Origin: CF-13 sp036782775
GTDB lineage: Bacteria; Chloroflexota; Dormibacteria; CF-121
Assembly (NCBI GenBank): GCA_036782775.1
Contig: DAIPYJ010000012.1
Coordinates: forward strand, 1-64,000
Reading direction: 5' to 3'
DNA length: 64,000 nucleotides
The position numbers and the translations under genes were made by a program. Below are positions 51,446 to 58,985 of the stretch, piece by piece (position 1 is the first letter of the stretch; every line of letters begins with the position of its first letter). The notes below the pieces were generated by a model. The model made no database searches. It was given only the letters and a program-made list of their open reading frames with translations, and was not told the origin of the DNA.

Positions 51446-52329
51446 CCGCTGCGCTTGAGCAGGCCGAGACGCTTCGCACGCCGCTCCGCCAGCGCGAAGC
51501 ACCAGACCGATGCCGGCACCAGCACGAAGCCCATCGCCACCAGGATGGCGATATCTCCCCCGGCGCCACTGAGCGATAAGCTATGCAGGAGAGCCTGACG
51601 GACGCCGTCGAGCGTGTACGTCAAGGGCGAGAGGATGCCAAAGACCTGCAGCGGCAGGGGCAGCACCGTGATCGGGTAATAGACGCCCGAGATCAGCAGC
51701 AAGACGCCCTGTACGGCGAACGCCATCTGCTCGCCCTTCTCCGGTGAGAGCAGCGGCAGGATGGAGGTGAAGATGCCGAGGCCAAGCAGCGGCAGGGTGG
51801 CCGCGACGAAGATGACCAGCGCCGTCAGCCAGTTGGCATTCGTCAGATCGAGCCGGAAGAGAAAGATCAAGCTGAAGCCGATGATCGCGGCGCGCAGCAT
51901 GCCATAGAGCAGCGACGCGGCGCACATCCCGAGCAGATGCGTCAACCGCTTGATCGGCGCCATGAAGGTGTACTCGATGGTGCCCTCCCAGCGCTCCCAG
52001 GTGATGGCGAAGGCCACTTCGAAGAACACCATTGAGAGGTAGGTCCAGAGCAGCGCGCCGATCAGCAGATACAGCTGCGTCTGCTGGAAGTTGACGCTCG
52101 ACTTCTCCAGGCCAAAGCTGGCCAGGCCTGACGCCAGATACCCAATGCTGAGCACGCTGACCAGGTTGTAGAGGAGCCATACGGCCTCCCACGCCCAGTA
52201 CCGCCGATATAGATTCTTTTGCCGTTCGATGAAGCCGACGAAGGCGTTCATCTCCCAGCGCAGGCTGTTCGGGCCCATCGGCCCACGCGAGCGGCGCTTT
52301 AGTGCCATGCGAGCGTTTGAGATGTTCAT
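51442..52329 (-). CDS. ABC-2 type exporter permease
   Basis: A 295-residue permease with six hydrophobic segments in ABC-2 layout; the second half has VVYYPITVLPLPLQVFGILSPLTYTLDGVR (in parts: SGVYYPITVLPLPLQV, LSPLTYTLDGVRQ), the typical ABC-2 block. The first 26 residues are basic (ARMALKRRSRGP) and encoded by copy B of a dispersed repeat; an internal Met27 could be the true start. ATGA overlap with the ATPase gene supports 52329. Substrate unknown. Confidence 0.85.
   Translation of the reverse strand: MNISNARMALKRRSRGPMGPNSLRWEMNAFVGFIERQKNLYRRYWAWEAVWLLYNLVSVLSIGYLASGLASFGLEKSSVNFQQTQLYLLIGALLWTYLSMVFFEVAFAITWERWEGTIEYTFMAPIKRLTHLLGMCAASLLYGMLRAAIIGFSLIFLFRLDLTNANWLTALVIFVAATLPLLGLGIFTSILPLLSPEKGEQMAFAVQGVLLLISGVYYPITVLPLPLQVFGILSPLTYTLDGVRQALLHSLSLSGAGGDIAILVAMGFVLVPASVWCFALAERRAKRLGLLKRSG
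52279..52321 (-). repeat. 43-bp dispersed repeat, copy B
   Basis: Reverse complement of 35335-35377 with two mismatches. Here it forms codons 3-17 or so of the ABC permease, giving the residues ARMALKRRSRGP. No further copy was found by eye in the window. Confidence 0.7.
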
Positions 52330-53156
52330 TCCTCTTTCTCCTCGTCTTCCTCCAGGCTCTTGCCGGTGAGCCGCATGAAGGCTCCTTCGAGCGTGCCTTC
52401 GACCGCACCGTGTTCACGAATCAATTGGGCGGGGGTGCCGTCGGCGAGGACGCGCCCCTGGTCGATCACGACGACGCGATCGCACAGCATCTCGGCCTCC
52501 TGCAGGTCGTGGGTGCAAAGCAACACCGTCGCCGCGCGGTCGCGCCGGATGGCGCGCACCAGGTCTTGCACCTCGCGCTTGGACCGTGGATCCAATCCGG
52601 TTGTGGGCTCATCCATCAGCAGCAGCATTGGGGTCGTCAGGAAGCTGCGTGCGATCGCAACCTTCTGTTGCTGCCCGCGCGAGAGCTGCTTCATCGGCTT
52701 GTCGAGCGTGTCTTCGGGCAGGCCCAGCCGCTTCAGGATCGCCTCGACGCGCGCGCGGGTCCCGGACCCTCCGCTGCCATACAACCGCGCCGAATACAGG
52801 AGGTTTTCCCACGGGCTCATCTCCTTGAAGAAGGAGGCCTCGACCGACACGCGGTTGATGTGCTGCCGGACGTCGGCGGGCTGGCTGACGACGTCGTAGC
52901 CGAACACCGAGGCGGTGCCCGAGTCGGGAGTGAGCAGTGTGGCCAGGACGCGGATCAGCGTCGACTTGCCACTTCCGTTCGCGCCCAGGATGCCGGTGAT
53001 CCGGCCGCTCTCGACATGCAGCGACACCTGGTCGAGGGCGCGCTTGTCCTTCCGGTTCTTGCGCCGCCACGGCCAGCGCCGCGATTGCGCGAAGCGCTTC
53101 GAGATGCCCTCCATCTCGACCGCCGTGGGATTCAATTCCGTCGCCTGGATCGCCAT
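52326..53156 (-). CDS. ABC exporter ATP-binding protein
   Basis: A 276-residue ATPase: Walker A GANGSGKST (about 63-71), signature LSRGQQQKV, Walker B LLLMDEPTTGLD, switch His in LLCTHDLQEAE. The insertion RRWPWRRKNRKDKR near residue 28 is unusual. With the permease it makes an ABC-2 exporter, possibly of a drug or glycan. SD GAGGAG lies 9 nt before the ATG. A candidate leader peptide and terminator unit precedes it. Confidence 0.9.
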   Translation of the reverse strand: MAIQATELNPTAVEMEGISKRFAQSRRWPWRRKNRKDKRALDQVSLHVESGRITGILGANGSGKSTLIRVLATLLTPDSGTASVFGYDVVSQPADVRQHINRVSVEASFFKEMSPWENLLYSARLYGSGGSGTRARVEAILKRLGLPEDTLDKPMKQLSRGQQQKVAIARSFLTTPMLLLMDEPTTGLDPRSKREVQDLVRAIRRDRAATVLLCTHDLQEAEMLCDRVVVIDQGRVLADGTPAQLIREHGAVEGTLEGAFMRLTGKSLEEDEEKEE

Positions 53157-53190
53157 TTCTCAACTCCTCGCGTTGGATGCCGATGAACAA

Positions 53191-53223
53191 CAAAAAACCG
53201 CGGGCCCCGGGGCCTCACGGTTT
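53191..53223 (-). terminator. Intrinsic terminator or attenuator upstream of the ABC exporter
   Basis: On the minus strand AAACCGTG-A-GGCC (53223-53211) pairs with GGCCCGCGGTTT-like bases to 53195, a 12-bp stem with one bulged A and CCGG loop, followed by six Ts (53192-53197). It is a classic rho-independent stop, set 35 nt before the ATPase start and 36 nt after the stop of a short frame. Confidence 0.8.
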
Positions 53224-53259
53224 CGAAAGCGCTGTCGTCTGGTCTAGTTCAGTCGGCTT

Positions 53260-53331
53260 TCAATGCCATGCGGCCCGAAGTGGGCAAGCTCCGCCCTTGA
53301 AGGCGTTACCTGACACACCGATCTGCCACAT
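53260..53331 (-). CDS. Putative 23-residue leader peptide
   Basis: ATG at 53331 opens MWQIGVSGNAFKGGACPLRA followed by AWH and TGA. It begins 10 nt after a TACGCT hexamer, giving a leader of only about 4 nt, and ends 36 nt before the intrinsic terminator. The final codons contain GCCC-ACTTC-GGGC, a small hairpin, and CGGGCC, which could pair with GGCCCG in the terminator's right arm. That is the layout of a translated attenuator for the ABC exporter. Family not recognised. Confidence 0.4.
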   Translation of the reverse strand: MWQIGVSGNAFKGGACPLRAAWH

Positions 53332-53341
53332 AGCACCCGCT

Positions 53342-53370
53342 AGCGTACGCGTTTGCCAGGCCGCCGTCAA
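53342..53370 (-). promoter_or_regulatory. Promoter of the leader-exporter unit
   Basis: TTGACG (53370-53365), exactly 17 nt, TACGCT (53347-53342). The -35 overlaps the EtfD stop codon. Transcription from about 53335 would run through the leader peptide to the terminator and, if read through, the ABC genes. Confidence 0.65.
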
Positions 53371-55358
53371 CTGTGATCCACCGATTCGGCCAGGTATTGG
53401 GCGAGGTCCCGGACCTGCAAACGGTCCTCCGCGCCTTTCGCGGAGATGCCGTCTCTGAACATCGTCAGACAGAAGGGACAGGCGGTGGCAACATGCGGTG
53501 CTTCCGTCCGGAGCGTCTGATCGACACGCTCGTGATTGATCCGCTTGCCGATCTTCTCTTCCATCCACATCCGGCCACCGCCGGCTCCACAACAGAAGCC
53601 CCGCTTGTGGTGCCGTTCGATCTCGACCAGCTCCGCGCCGGGAATCGATTCCACCACTTCTCGGGGTGGGTCGTAGATGTTGTTCCAGCGGCCGAGGTAG
53701 CAGGAGTCGTGATAGGTGAACTTGCCCTCGACCGCCTTCTCCGGCTTCAGCTTGCCATCGCGAATCAGCTCGGCCAGCAGCTCGGTGTGATGAACCACTT
53801 CGTATCGGCCGCCGAACTGCGGATATTCGTTCTTGATGGTGTTGAAGCAGTGCGGGCAGGTCGCGATCACTTTCTTGACTCCCGCGCCGTTCATCGTCTC
53901 GACGTTCTGCTGCGCCTGCAGCTGGTAGAGGTATTCGTTGCCGACCCGCCGGGCAGGGTCACCGTTGCAGGTCTCCTCGCGGCCCAGGATGGCGAAGTCC
54001 ACGCCGGCTTTCTGCAGCAGCCCGACGAAGGCGCGGGCGACGGCGCGATTGGCCTCGTCGTAGGAAGCGGCGCAGCCGACGAAGTAGAGATATTCGGCCT
54101 CCGGTTTCTCTGCGACTGTCTTCACATCGAGGCCATTCGCCCAGTCCATCCGCTGCGCGCGCGGAAGGCCGTAGGGATTGCCCTGCGTCTCGATGCTGCG
54201 CAGCGCGCCCTCGGCTTCCTTGGGAAAGCGGCTTTCCTCCAGCACCAGGCTTCGCCGCATGTCGACGATCTTGGGGACGTGTTCGATCAAGACAGGGCAT
54301 TCCTGCTGGCAGGCGCCACAGGTGACGCAGGCCCAGATCTCGTCTTCCTTGATCGCCTCGCCGATCAGCTTCTGGGGCTGTGGCGCATCGCGCCGCTGCT
54401 CGGCCGGCGCGTCGCGGACGGTCTTGTAGAGATTCTCGCGGGCGTCGACGATGATCATCTTGGGATTGAGCGGCTTGCCGGTCAGGAACGCCGGGCACTG
54501 CTCCTGGCACCGCCCGCATTCGGTACAGGAATAGAGGTCGAGCAGGTTCTTCCAGGACCACTGCGTGACCTGGTTGACGCCGTAGTGTTCCGCGTGCTCC
54601 AGGTCGATCGAGGGCAGCTGCGCGCCGATCTTGGGAGGGAGCTTGCGGAAAAAGACATTGGGAATGGCGACGATGATGTGCAGGTGCTTCGAGCTCGGGA
54701 TATAAACCAGGAAGGTGAGCACCGCCAGGATATGCATCCAGTAGAAGACCTCGTGCGGCACGATCGCGTGGCTGCCCTGCCAGCCGAATGAGCCGAAGAG
54801 CCGGGCTATCGCGGAGGAGACCGGACGCCAGGGCGCGGATGGGTCGTTGCCCTGCGCAACATGCGCGGCGTTCTGACCGAGCATGCCGATCATGATCACC
54901 GCGATCAATCCGAGGATGATCAGCGCGTCGACTTCGTTGCTTTCGTGAAACTGCCGGGGGCGAATGATGAGTCGATTGATCAGCGCCATGACGACGCCAA
55001 CCAGGACCAGCACGCCGAAGAGGTCCTGCAAGAACGCGATCCAGGTTGTGCCGCCGATCAGCGCCAGGCTGAAGCCGGGGAAAATGCCTTCGCCGAAGGC
55101 CTGAAGGATCGCCGTCAACAAGACGACGAAGCCGTAGAAGATGAACAGATGAAGAATCCCGGAGTAGGCGTTGCGGAACATGCGCGTGTGCGCCCCGACG
55201 TAAGAGAGCACGCCGCGGATTCGTTCGGGGATGTTGTCGATCCGGTTCTCGTTCGGGCCGAGCCGCAGGATCCGGTACAGCTTGCGGGCTCGAATCGCGA
55301 AGTAGATGACCGCCGCCAGCAGCACGGCCAGCACCGCGATCGACTTGGCCAGCGTCAT
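53367..55358 (-). CDS. EtfD-type electron-transfer-flavoprotein:menaquinone oxidoreductase
   Basis: A 663-residue membrane iron-sulfur protein. About five N-terminal helices form a NarI-like cytochrome b domain with spaced histidines; then CTECGRCQEQCP and CVTCGACQQECP bind two 4Fe-4S clusters, and two CCG domains (FVGCAAS, CNGDPARR; HDSCYLGR, CCGAGGGRMW, CPFC) resemble heterodisulfide reductase. Such proteins (EtfD) hand electrons from ETF to menaquinone. This supplies the sink for the acyl-CoA dehydrogenases of the 33-35 kb operon. TAGCAT lies 8 nt before the ATG. Confidence 0.88.
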   Translation of the reverse strand: MTLAKSIAVLAVLLAAVIYFAIRARKLYRILRLGPNENRIDNIPERIRGVLSYVGAHTRMFRNAYSGILHLFIFYGFVVLLTAILQAFGEGIFPGFSLALIGGTTWIAFLQDLFGVLVLVGVVMALINRLIIRPRQFHESNEVDALIILGLIAVIMIGMLGQNAAHVAQGNDPSAPWRPVSSAIARLFGSFGWQGSHAIVPHEVFYWMHILAVLTFLVYIPSSKHLHIIVAIPNVFFRKLPPKIGAQLPSIDLEHAEHYGVNQVTQWSWKNLLDLYSCTECGRCQEQCPAFLTGKPLNPKMIIVDARENLYKTVRDAPAEQRRDAPQPQKLIGEAIKEDEIWACVTCGACQQECPVLIEHVPKIVDMRRSLVLEESRFPKEAEGALRSIETQGNPYGLPRAQRMDWANGLDVKTVAEKPEAEYLYFVGCAASYDEANRAVARAFVGLLQKAGVDFAILGREETCNGDPARRVGNEYLYQLQAQQNVETMNGAGVKKVIATCPHCFNTIKNEYPQFGGRYEVVHHTELLAELIRDGKLKPEKAVEGKFTYHDSCYLGRWNNIYDPPREVVESIPGAELVEIERHHKRGFCCGAGGGRMWMEEKIGKRINHERVDQTLRTEAPHVATACPFCLTMFRDGISAKGAEDRLQVRDLAQYLAESVDHS

Positions 55359-55366
55359 CTCTGGTA

Positions 55367-55372
55367 ATGCTA
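55367..55372 (-). promoter_or_regulatory. -10 hexamer of the EtfD gene
   Basis: TAGCAT on the minus strand, 8 nt before the ATG at 55358. The same bases form most of TAATGCTA on the other strand, 8 nt before the coaE ATG, so the 20-bp gap probably holds two interleaved -10 elements. Confidence 0.45.
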
Positions 55373-55378
55373 CGCACT

Positions 55379-55966
55379 ATGCGAGTCCTGGGGCTCACCG
55401 GCGGGATCGGTTCCGGCAAGTCGCTGGTCGCCTCGATGTTTTCCGCGTTAGGTGCCGAGGTGATCGATGCCGACCAGCTTGCCCGCGAGGTCGTCGAGCC
55501 CGGTCAGCCGGCGCTGGCGGAGATCGTCGAGGCCTTCGGTCCGCAAATGCTGCGGCCCGATGGACACCTCGACCGCCCTCGACTGGGCGCTGCCGTGTTT
55601 GCCGACCCGAGCGCGCGGCGAACGCTCGACGCCATCACGCATCCGCGCATCCGCGAGCGGATGCGGCAAGAGGTCGAGGCCCGCGCCGACCGGGCCGGAG
55701 TGTTGATCCTCGACATCCCCTTGCTCTACGAGAGCGGGCGCGAGGGCACGGTCGAGAAGGTCGTCGTCGTCTGGGTGGATCGGGCGACGCAGCTGCGACG
55801 GCTGGTGGCGCGTGATGGCCTCACGCCAGAGCAAGCCGAGCAGCGACTGGCGGCCCAGCTGCCGCTCGATGAAAAGCGATCGCGGGCCGATGAGGTCATT
55901 GACAACAGCGGGACGCCCGAGCAGACGCGCCGCCAGGTGGAAGCGCTCTATCGGCGCTATTCCTAG
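55379..55966 (+). CDS. coaE: Dephospho-CoA kinase
   Basis: 195 residues. GLTGGIGSGKS (5-15) is the P-loop; DADQLARE and FADPSARRTLDAITHPRIRERM are substrate parts, and LLYESGREGTVEKVVVVWV is the central block. It makes CoA, in keeping with the many acyl-CoA enzymes here. The ATG at 55379 gives the standard MRVLGLTGGIGSG N-terminus; an ATG at 55367 would add four residues. Confidence 0.93.
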   Translation: MRVLGLTGGIGSGKSLVASMFSALGAEVIDADQLAREVVEPGQPALAEIVEAFGPQMLRPDGHLDRPRLGAAVFADPSARRTLDAITHPRIRERMRQEVEARADRAGVLILDIPLLYESGREGTVEKVVVVWVDRATQLRRLVARDGLTPEQAEQRLAAQLPLDEKRSRADEVIDNSGTPEQTRRQVEALYRRYS

Positions 55967-56021
55967 CTCGCCCTGCGCTTCCGCCCTCCCGAGGCCAGCT
56001 TAGGCCAGCAATACGACGGCG

Positions 56022-56726
56022 CTAGAGGTTTGAGAAGTACGCGGCCGGGGTTACTTGTGGCGATGCCGCAGGTGGCGCACCATGCCGGAAGCCGCCTTTG
56101 AACCCGAAGCCGCCGAGCCTGCCGCTCTCGACTCCCGCCAGCACCGCATCTTCCTGTGCCTGGGTAATCGTGCCGTTCTTGACCAACGGGTCGAGCACGC
56201 CTTTTGCCGCGTTGCGCATCGCCGTCTTGACGGCACTATCGCTCACTTTCTGCTGCGCCTCGAGATCGCTGAGCTTTTTCCCGGAGCGCAGAGCGCTCAT
56301 CAGGTCACTCGTGCTCATATGCAGCGCCGACGCCGCCGCATTGAGCTCAGCGGTCATCAGCCCGCGGAGTCCGTGCTTGGGCGCGAAGGCGCCACCCCGC
56401 GGGAAGCCGAAGCCACCAATCGGGCCCAGGCCCTGGCCGGCGTTGATCTTGGCCTTGAGCGCATCCGCCTGCGCTTGCGTGATCCGTCCGTCGGCCAGCA
56501 TCTGGTCGACGGTCTGGAGCTCGGCGTTCTTCAGCGCGTCCTGAGTCTTGCTCGGACTCAAGCCGAGAATCGCCGCCAACTTGTCGGCGAAGACCTGGGC
56601 GTAGTTCTTGGTGCTTGCCCCGGCCGACGGTGACGGCGAGGGCGCCGCCTGCACGGCAGCCACGCCGATCGCGACCGCGGCCACGACCGCGACGGGCAGA
56701 GCAAGCCAACGACGACTGATCTTCAT
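56022..56726 (-). CDS. Secreted helical protein, unknown
   Basis: A 234-residue exported protein. Signal MKISRRWLALPVAVVAAVAI, then a Pro/Ser linker and helical repeats in which TITQAQADALKAKI-like and TITQAQEDAVLAGVES motifs recur, each starting with G-x-I-T-Q-A-Q. Such helical hairpins occur in DUF2680-like proteins. The ATG at 56726 is preceded by AAGGTG. The C-terminus is Gly/Phe-rich. No enzyme motif; perhaps a wall- or metal-binding protein. Confidence 0.65.
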   Translation of the reverse strand: MKISRRWLALPVAVVAAVAIGVAAVQAAPSPSPSAGASTKNYAQVFADKLAAILGLSPSKTQDALKNAELQTVDQMLADGRITQAQADALKAKINAGQGLGPIGGFGFPRGGAFAPKHGLRGLMTAELNAAASALHMSTSDLMSALRSGKKLSDLEAQQKVSDSAVKTAMRNAAKGVLDPLVKNGTITQAQEDAVLAGVESGRLGGFGFKGGFRHGAPPAASPQVTPAAYFSNL

Positions 56727-56907
56727 ACCGGAATTCACCTTCCCAACCCAGTAATGCCCCAATCGTCCTCAAGCCGCATGAAGAACGCCTGAGAGGGGCT
56801 TTAGAAATTGGTAAGTCACCAAACGGCTGCCCAACTCAGTTGTGTAACCGACGCCCGTATACCTCTGCAACAAGCGCACAACTCCCAAGGGGACAAGGAG
56901 GGTCTTT

Positions 56908-58023
56908 ATGGCTTACCTCAGGAGATTGGCCGTCGCGATTTCTGCCTGCGCCGCCGGCGCCTGGCCACTGATGGCGCAGGCATCGAGCGGACCGTTCGTT
57001 GCCAGTTTCAACACGATCCAGACCGTTTCGTCCACCGTGCCGAAGAACGGTGACGTTAACCCCTACGGGCTCGTGGTCGCGCCCGCCACAACGGGTAAGC
57101 TCACGGCGGGCGACGCCCTGATCAGCAACTTCAACAATCACCGTAACCTGCAGGGGACGGGCAGCACGATTGTCGAGATCTCGCCATCGACCGGCTCCTT
57201 CAGCCTATTCGCGAGTCTCGCTGCCAACAAGCTGCCCGGTCCCTGCCCAGGTGGTCTTGGACTGACGACGGCCCTGGTTGCCTTGAGCAGTGGATGGGTG
57301 ATCGTCGGTAGCCTGCCAACCAAAGACGGCACCGCCGCAACGGCGCAGGCTGGCTGTCTTCTGGTCATCGACTCCGACGGAAATGTCAGAGAGACGATCA
57401 GCGGCGGGCCGATTAACGGCCCCTGGGACATGACCGCCCTGGACAACGGTTCATCGGCAAGCCTCTTCGTCACCAACGTGCTAAACGGAACCGTGGCCGC
57501 CGGTGGCGGCACGGTCGACCAAGGAACGGTGGTGCGACTTGATTTGAGCGGTCTCCGCAGCGGGATGCCAACCGTGACGGATGAGCACGTGATCGGCACC
57601 GGGTTCCCGGAGCGAACAGACCCGGCAGCGCTCGTCGTCGGGCCAACCGGAGTCGGCCTCGCTTCCAATGGCACGCTCTATGTCAGTGACAGTGCGGCGA
57701 ATCGGATCGCCGCAATCCCCGATGCGGTTATGCGGGCCACCGCCATCGCGGGATCGACGGTTTCAAGCGGCGGCGCCCTGAACGACCCGCTCGGCTTGGC
57801 GATGGCGCCGAACGGCGACATCCTGACGGTTAACGGTGGCGACGGCAATCTCGTTGAGACAACACCGACCGGACGGCAGGTCGCGGTCAAGATGCTGGAC
57901 ACCAGCCCGGCACCGCCTGGACCAAACGGAAATGGAACGCTCTTTGGCCTGGCCGTCAACCAGACCTCCCCAGGAGTCTTGTTCGTGGACGATGGCACCA
58001 ACACATTGAATCTCCTTCACTAG
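56908..58023 (+). CDS. Secreted beta-propeller (NHL/SMP-30-like) protein
   Basis: A 371-residue exported protein. After the signal (1-25, ending QASSG) six blades are suggested by repeats such as VNPYGLVVAP, GPWDMTALDNG, PAALVVGPTGVGLASNGTLYVSDSAANRIAAIPDA and DPLGLAMAPNGDILTVNGGDGNLVE (parts shown). Blades with GLxxxxxGxLYVSD match NHL or TIGR03118-like propellers. Ligand unknown. AAGGAGG lies 6 nt before the ATG, a strong site. Confidence 0.75.
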   Translation: MAYLRRLAVAISACAAGAWPLMAQASSGPFVASFNTIQTVSSTVPKNGDVNPYGLVVAPATTGKLTAGDALISNFNNHRNLQGTGSTIVEISPSTGSFSLFASLAANKLPGPCPGGLGLTTALVALSSGWVIVGSLPTKDGTAATAQAGCLLVIDSDGNVRETISGGPINGPWDMTALDNGSSASLFVTNVLNGTVAAGGGTVDQGTVVRLDLSGLRSGMPTVTDEHVIGTGFPERTDPAALVVGPTGVGLASNGTLYVSDSAANRIAAIPDAVMRATAIAGSTVSSGGALNDPLGLAMAPNGDILTVNGGDGNLVETTPTGRQVAVKMLDTSPAPPGPNGNGTLFGLAVNQTSPGVLFVDDGTNTLNLLH

Positions 58024-58056
58024 GTCGACGCACTTGAGGCGGTCGCTGCGGCCGCC

Positions 58057-58965
58057 TCAGTCCTCTTCGGACTCCTCGAGCGAGAGCACCGGCTCAACGC
58101 AGACATCGCGACCGCTGAACCGCTCGATCCATGCCGCCCGCGGTGCCGAGCGGAAGACGTGCTCGAGCTCGCCGATCACGGCGGTGTCGAATTGCCGTAA
58201 TACCAGCTCAGGGCGCTCGATCGCCTCACAAAGATTCGCCCAGAACTTCGGCTCCAGCGCCGCGACGCTGATCCAGCCGTCCGCCACCGCGTAGACCCGA
58301 TAGCAGGGCATCTCGCCGGTGAGCGGCATCGATCCTCCCTCCCGCCGCACGGCCCGCGCCGGGATCGTCCACGCCTTCATCACCGCCCTCATCGATACCT
58401 CCACACGGGCGCCGCGGCCGCTGCTCGCGCGTTGCTGCAAGGCGCCGGCGATCAGGAAGGCTGCCTGGAGACCGCCCGCCATGTCGGCAACCTGCAGCCC
58501 GGGGATTAGGGGCAGGCCATTGCACAGCGGCATCAGCGATAGTGCCCCGCTTCGCGCCAGGTAATTGAGGTCGTGACCGGCGCGCTGCGCCAGCGCGCCG
58601 CGCGAGCCGTAGCCGGTGATGGCACAGTAGACCAGCCGCTGGTTGACGGCGGCCAAAGATTCATAACCGAGCCCCATGGCCTCCATGCGGCCCGGACGAA
58701 AGCCTTCCAGCAGCACGTCGGCACCACGAAGTCGGTCCTGGAGCGCGGCGCGCCCCTCGGCACTCCGGAGGTCGAGCCGGATGAGCTCGCTGCCCTGCTG
58801 AAGGGCGTCGAAGATCGCCTGACCGCCCGGCATCTGCCGCATCGGATCGCCGTTGGGCGGCTCCACCTTGACCACCCGCGCGCCCTGGTCGCGCAAGAGC
58901 TGCATGCAATAGCCACCCGGCAAGAGCCGCGACAGATCGATGACCACGACGCCGCGGAGCAACAT
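58057..58965 (-). CDS. CaiB/BaiF-family CoA-transferase or alpha-methylacyl-CoA racemase
   Basis: A 302-residue class III CoA-transferase-fold protein, shorter than most (about 380-400). It has VIDLSRLLPGGYCMQLLRDQGARVVKVEPPNGDPMR, VLLEGFRPG and the catalytic Asp in GHDLNYLARSG, then VADMAGGLQAAF. A racemase for 2-methylacyl-CoA would fit the branched-chain acyl-CoA theme, a transferase is equally possible. TAACCT lies 7 nt before the ATG. Confidence 0.82.
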   Translation of the reverse strand: MLLRGVVVIDLSRLLPGGYCMQLLRDQGARVVKVEPPNGDPMRQMPGGQAIFDALQQGSELIRLDLRSAEGRAALQDRLRGADVLLEGFRPGRMEAMGLGYESLAAVNQRLVYCAITGYGSRGALAQRAGHDLNYLARSGALSLMPLCNGLPLIPGLQVADMAGGLQAAFLIAGALQQRASSGRGARVEVSMRAVMKAWTIPARAVRREGGSMPLTGEMPCYRVYAVADGWISVAALEPKFWANLCEAIERPELVLRQFDTAVIGELEHVFRSAPRAAWIERFSGRDVCVEPVLSLEESEED

Positions 58966-58971
58966 CCCTGC

Positions 58972-58978
58972 TAGGTTA
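58972..58978. promoter_or_regulatory. Interleaved divergent -10 elements (CaiB gene / polX)
   Basis: TAGGTTA: read on the plus strand TAGGTT (58972-58977) is 8 nt before the polX GTG, and on the minus strand TAACCT (58978-58973) is 7 nt before the CoA-transferase ATG. The two starts are only 20 bp apart, so both messages would be leaderless and the polymerases would exclude each other. Confidence 0.5.
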
Positions 58979-58985
58979 AGGCGAC

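Noticed and set aside
53224..53341. T-box leader before the ABC exporter
   Set aside because: No T-box core sequence (the conserved tRNA-acceptor-binding bulge) is visible; a translated leader fits better.
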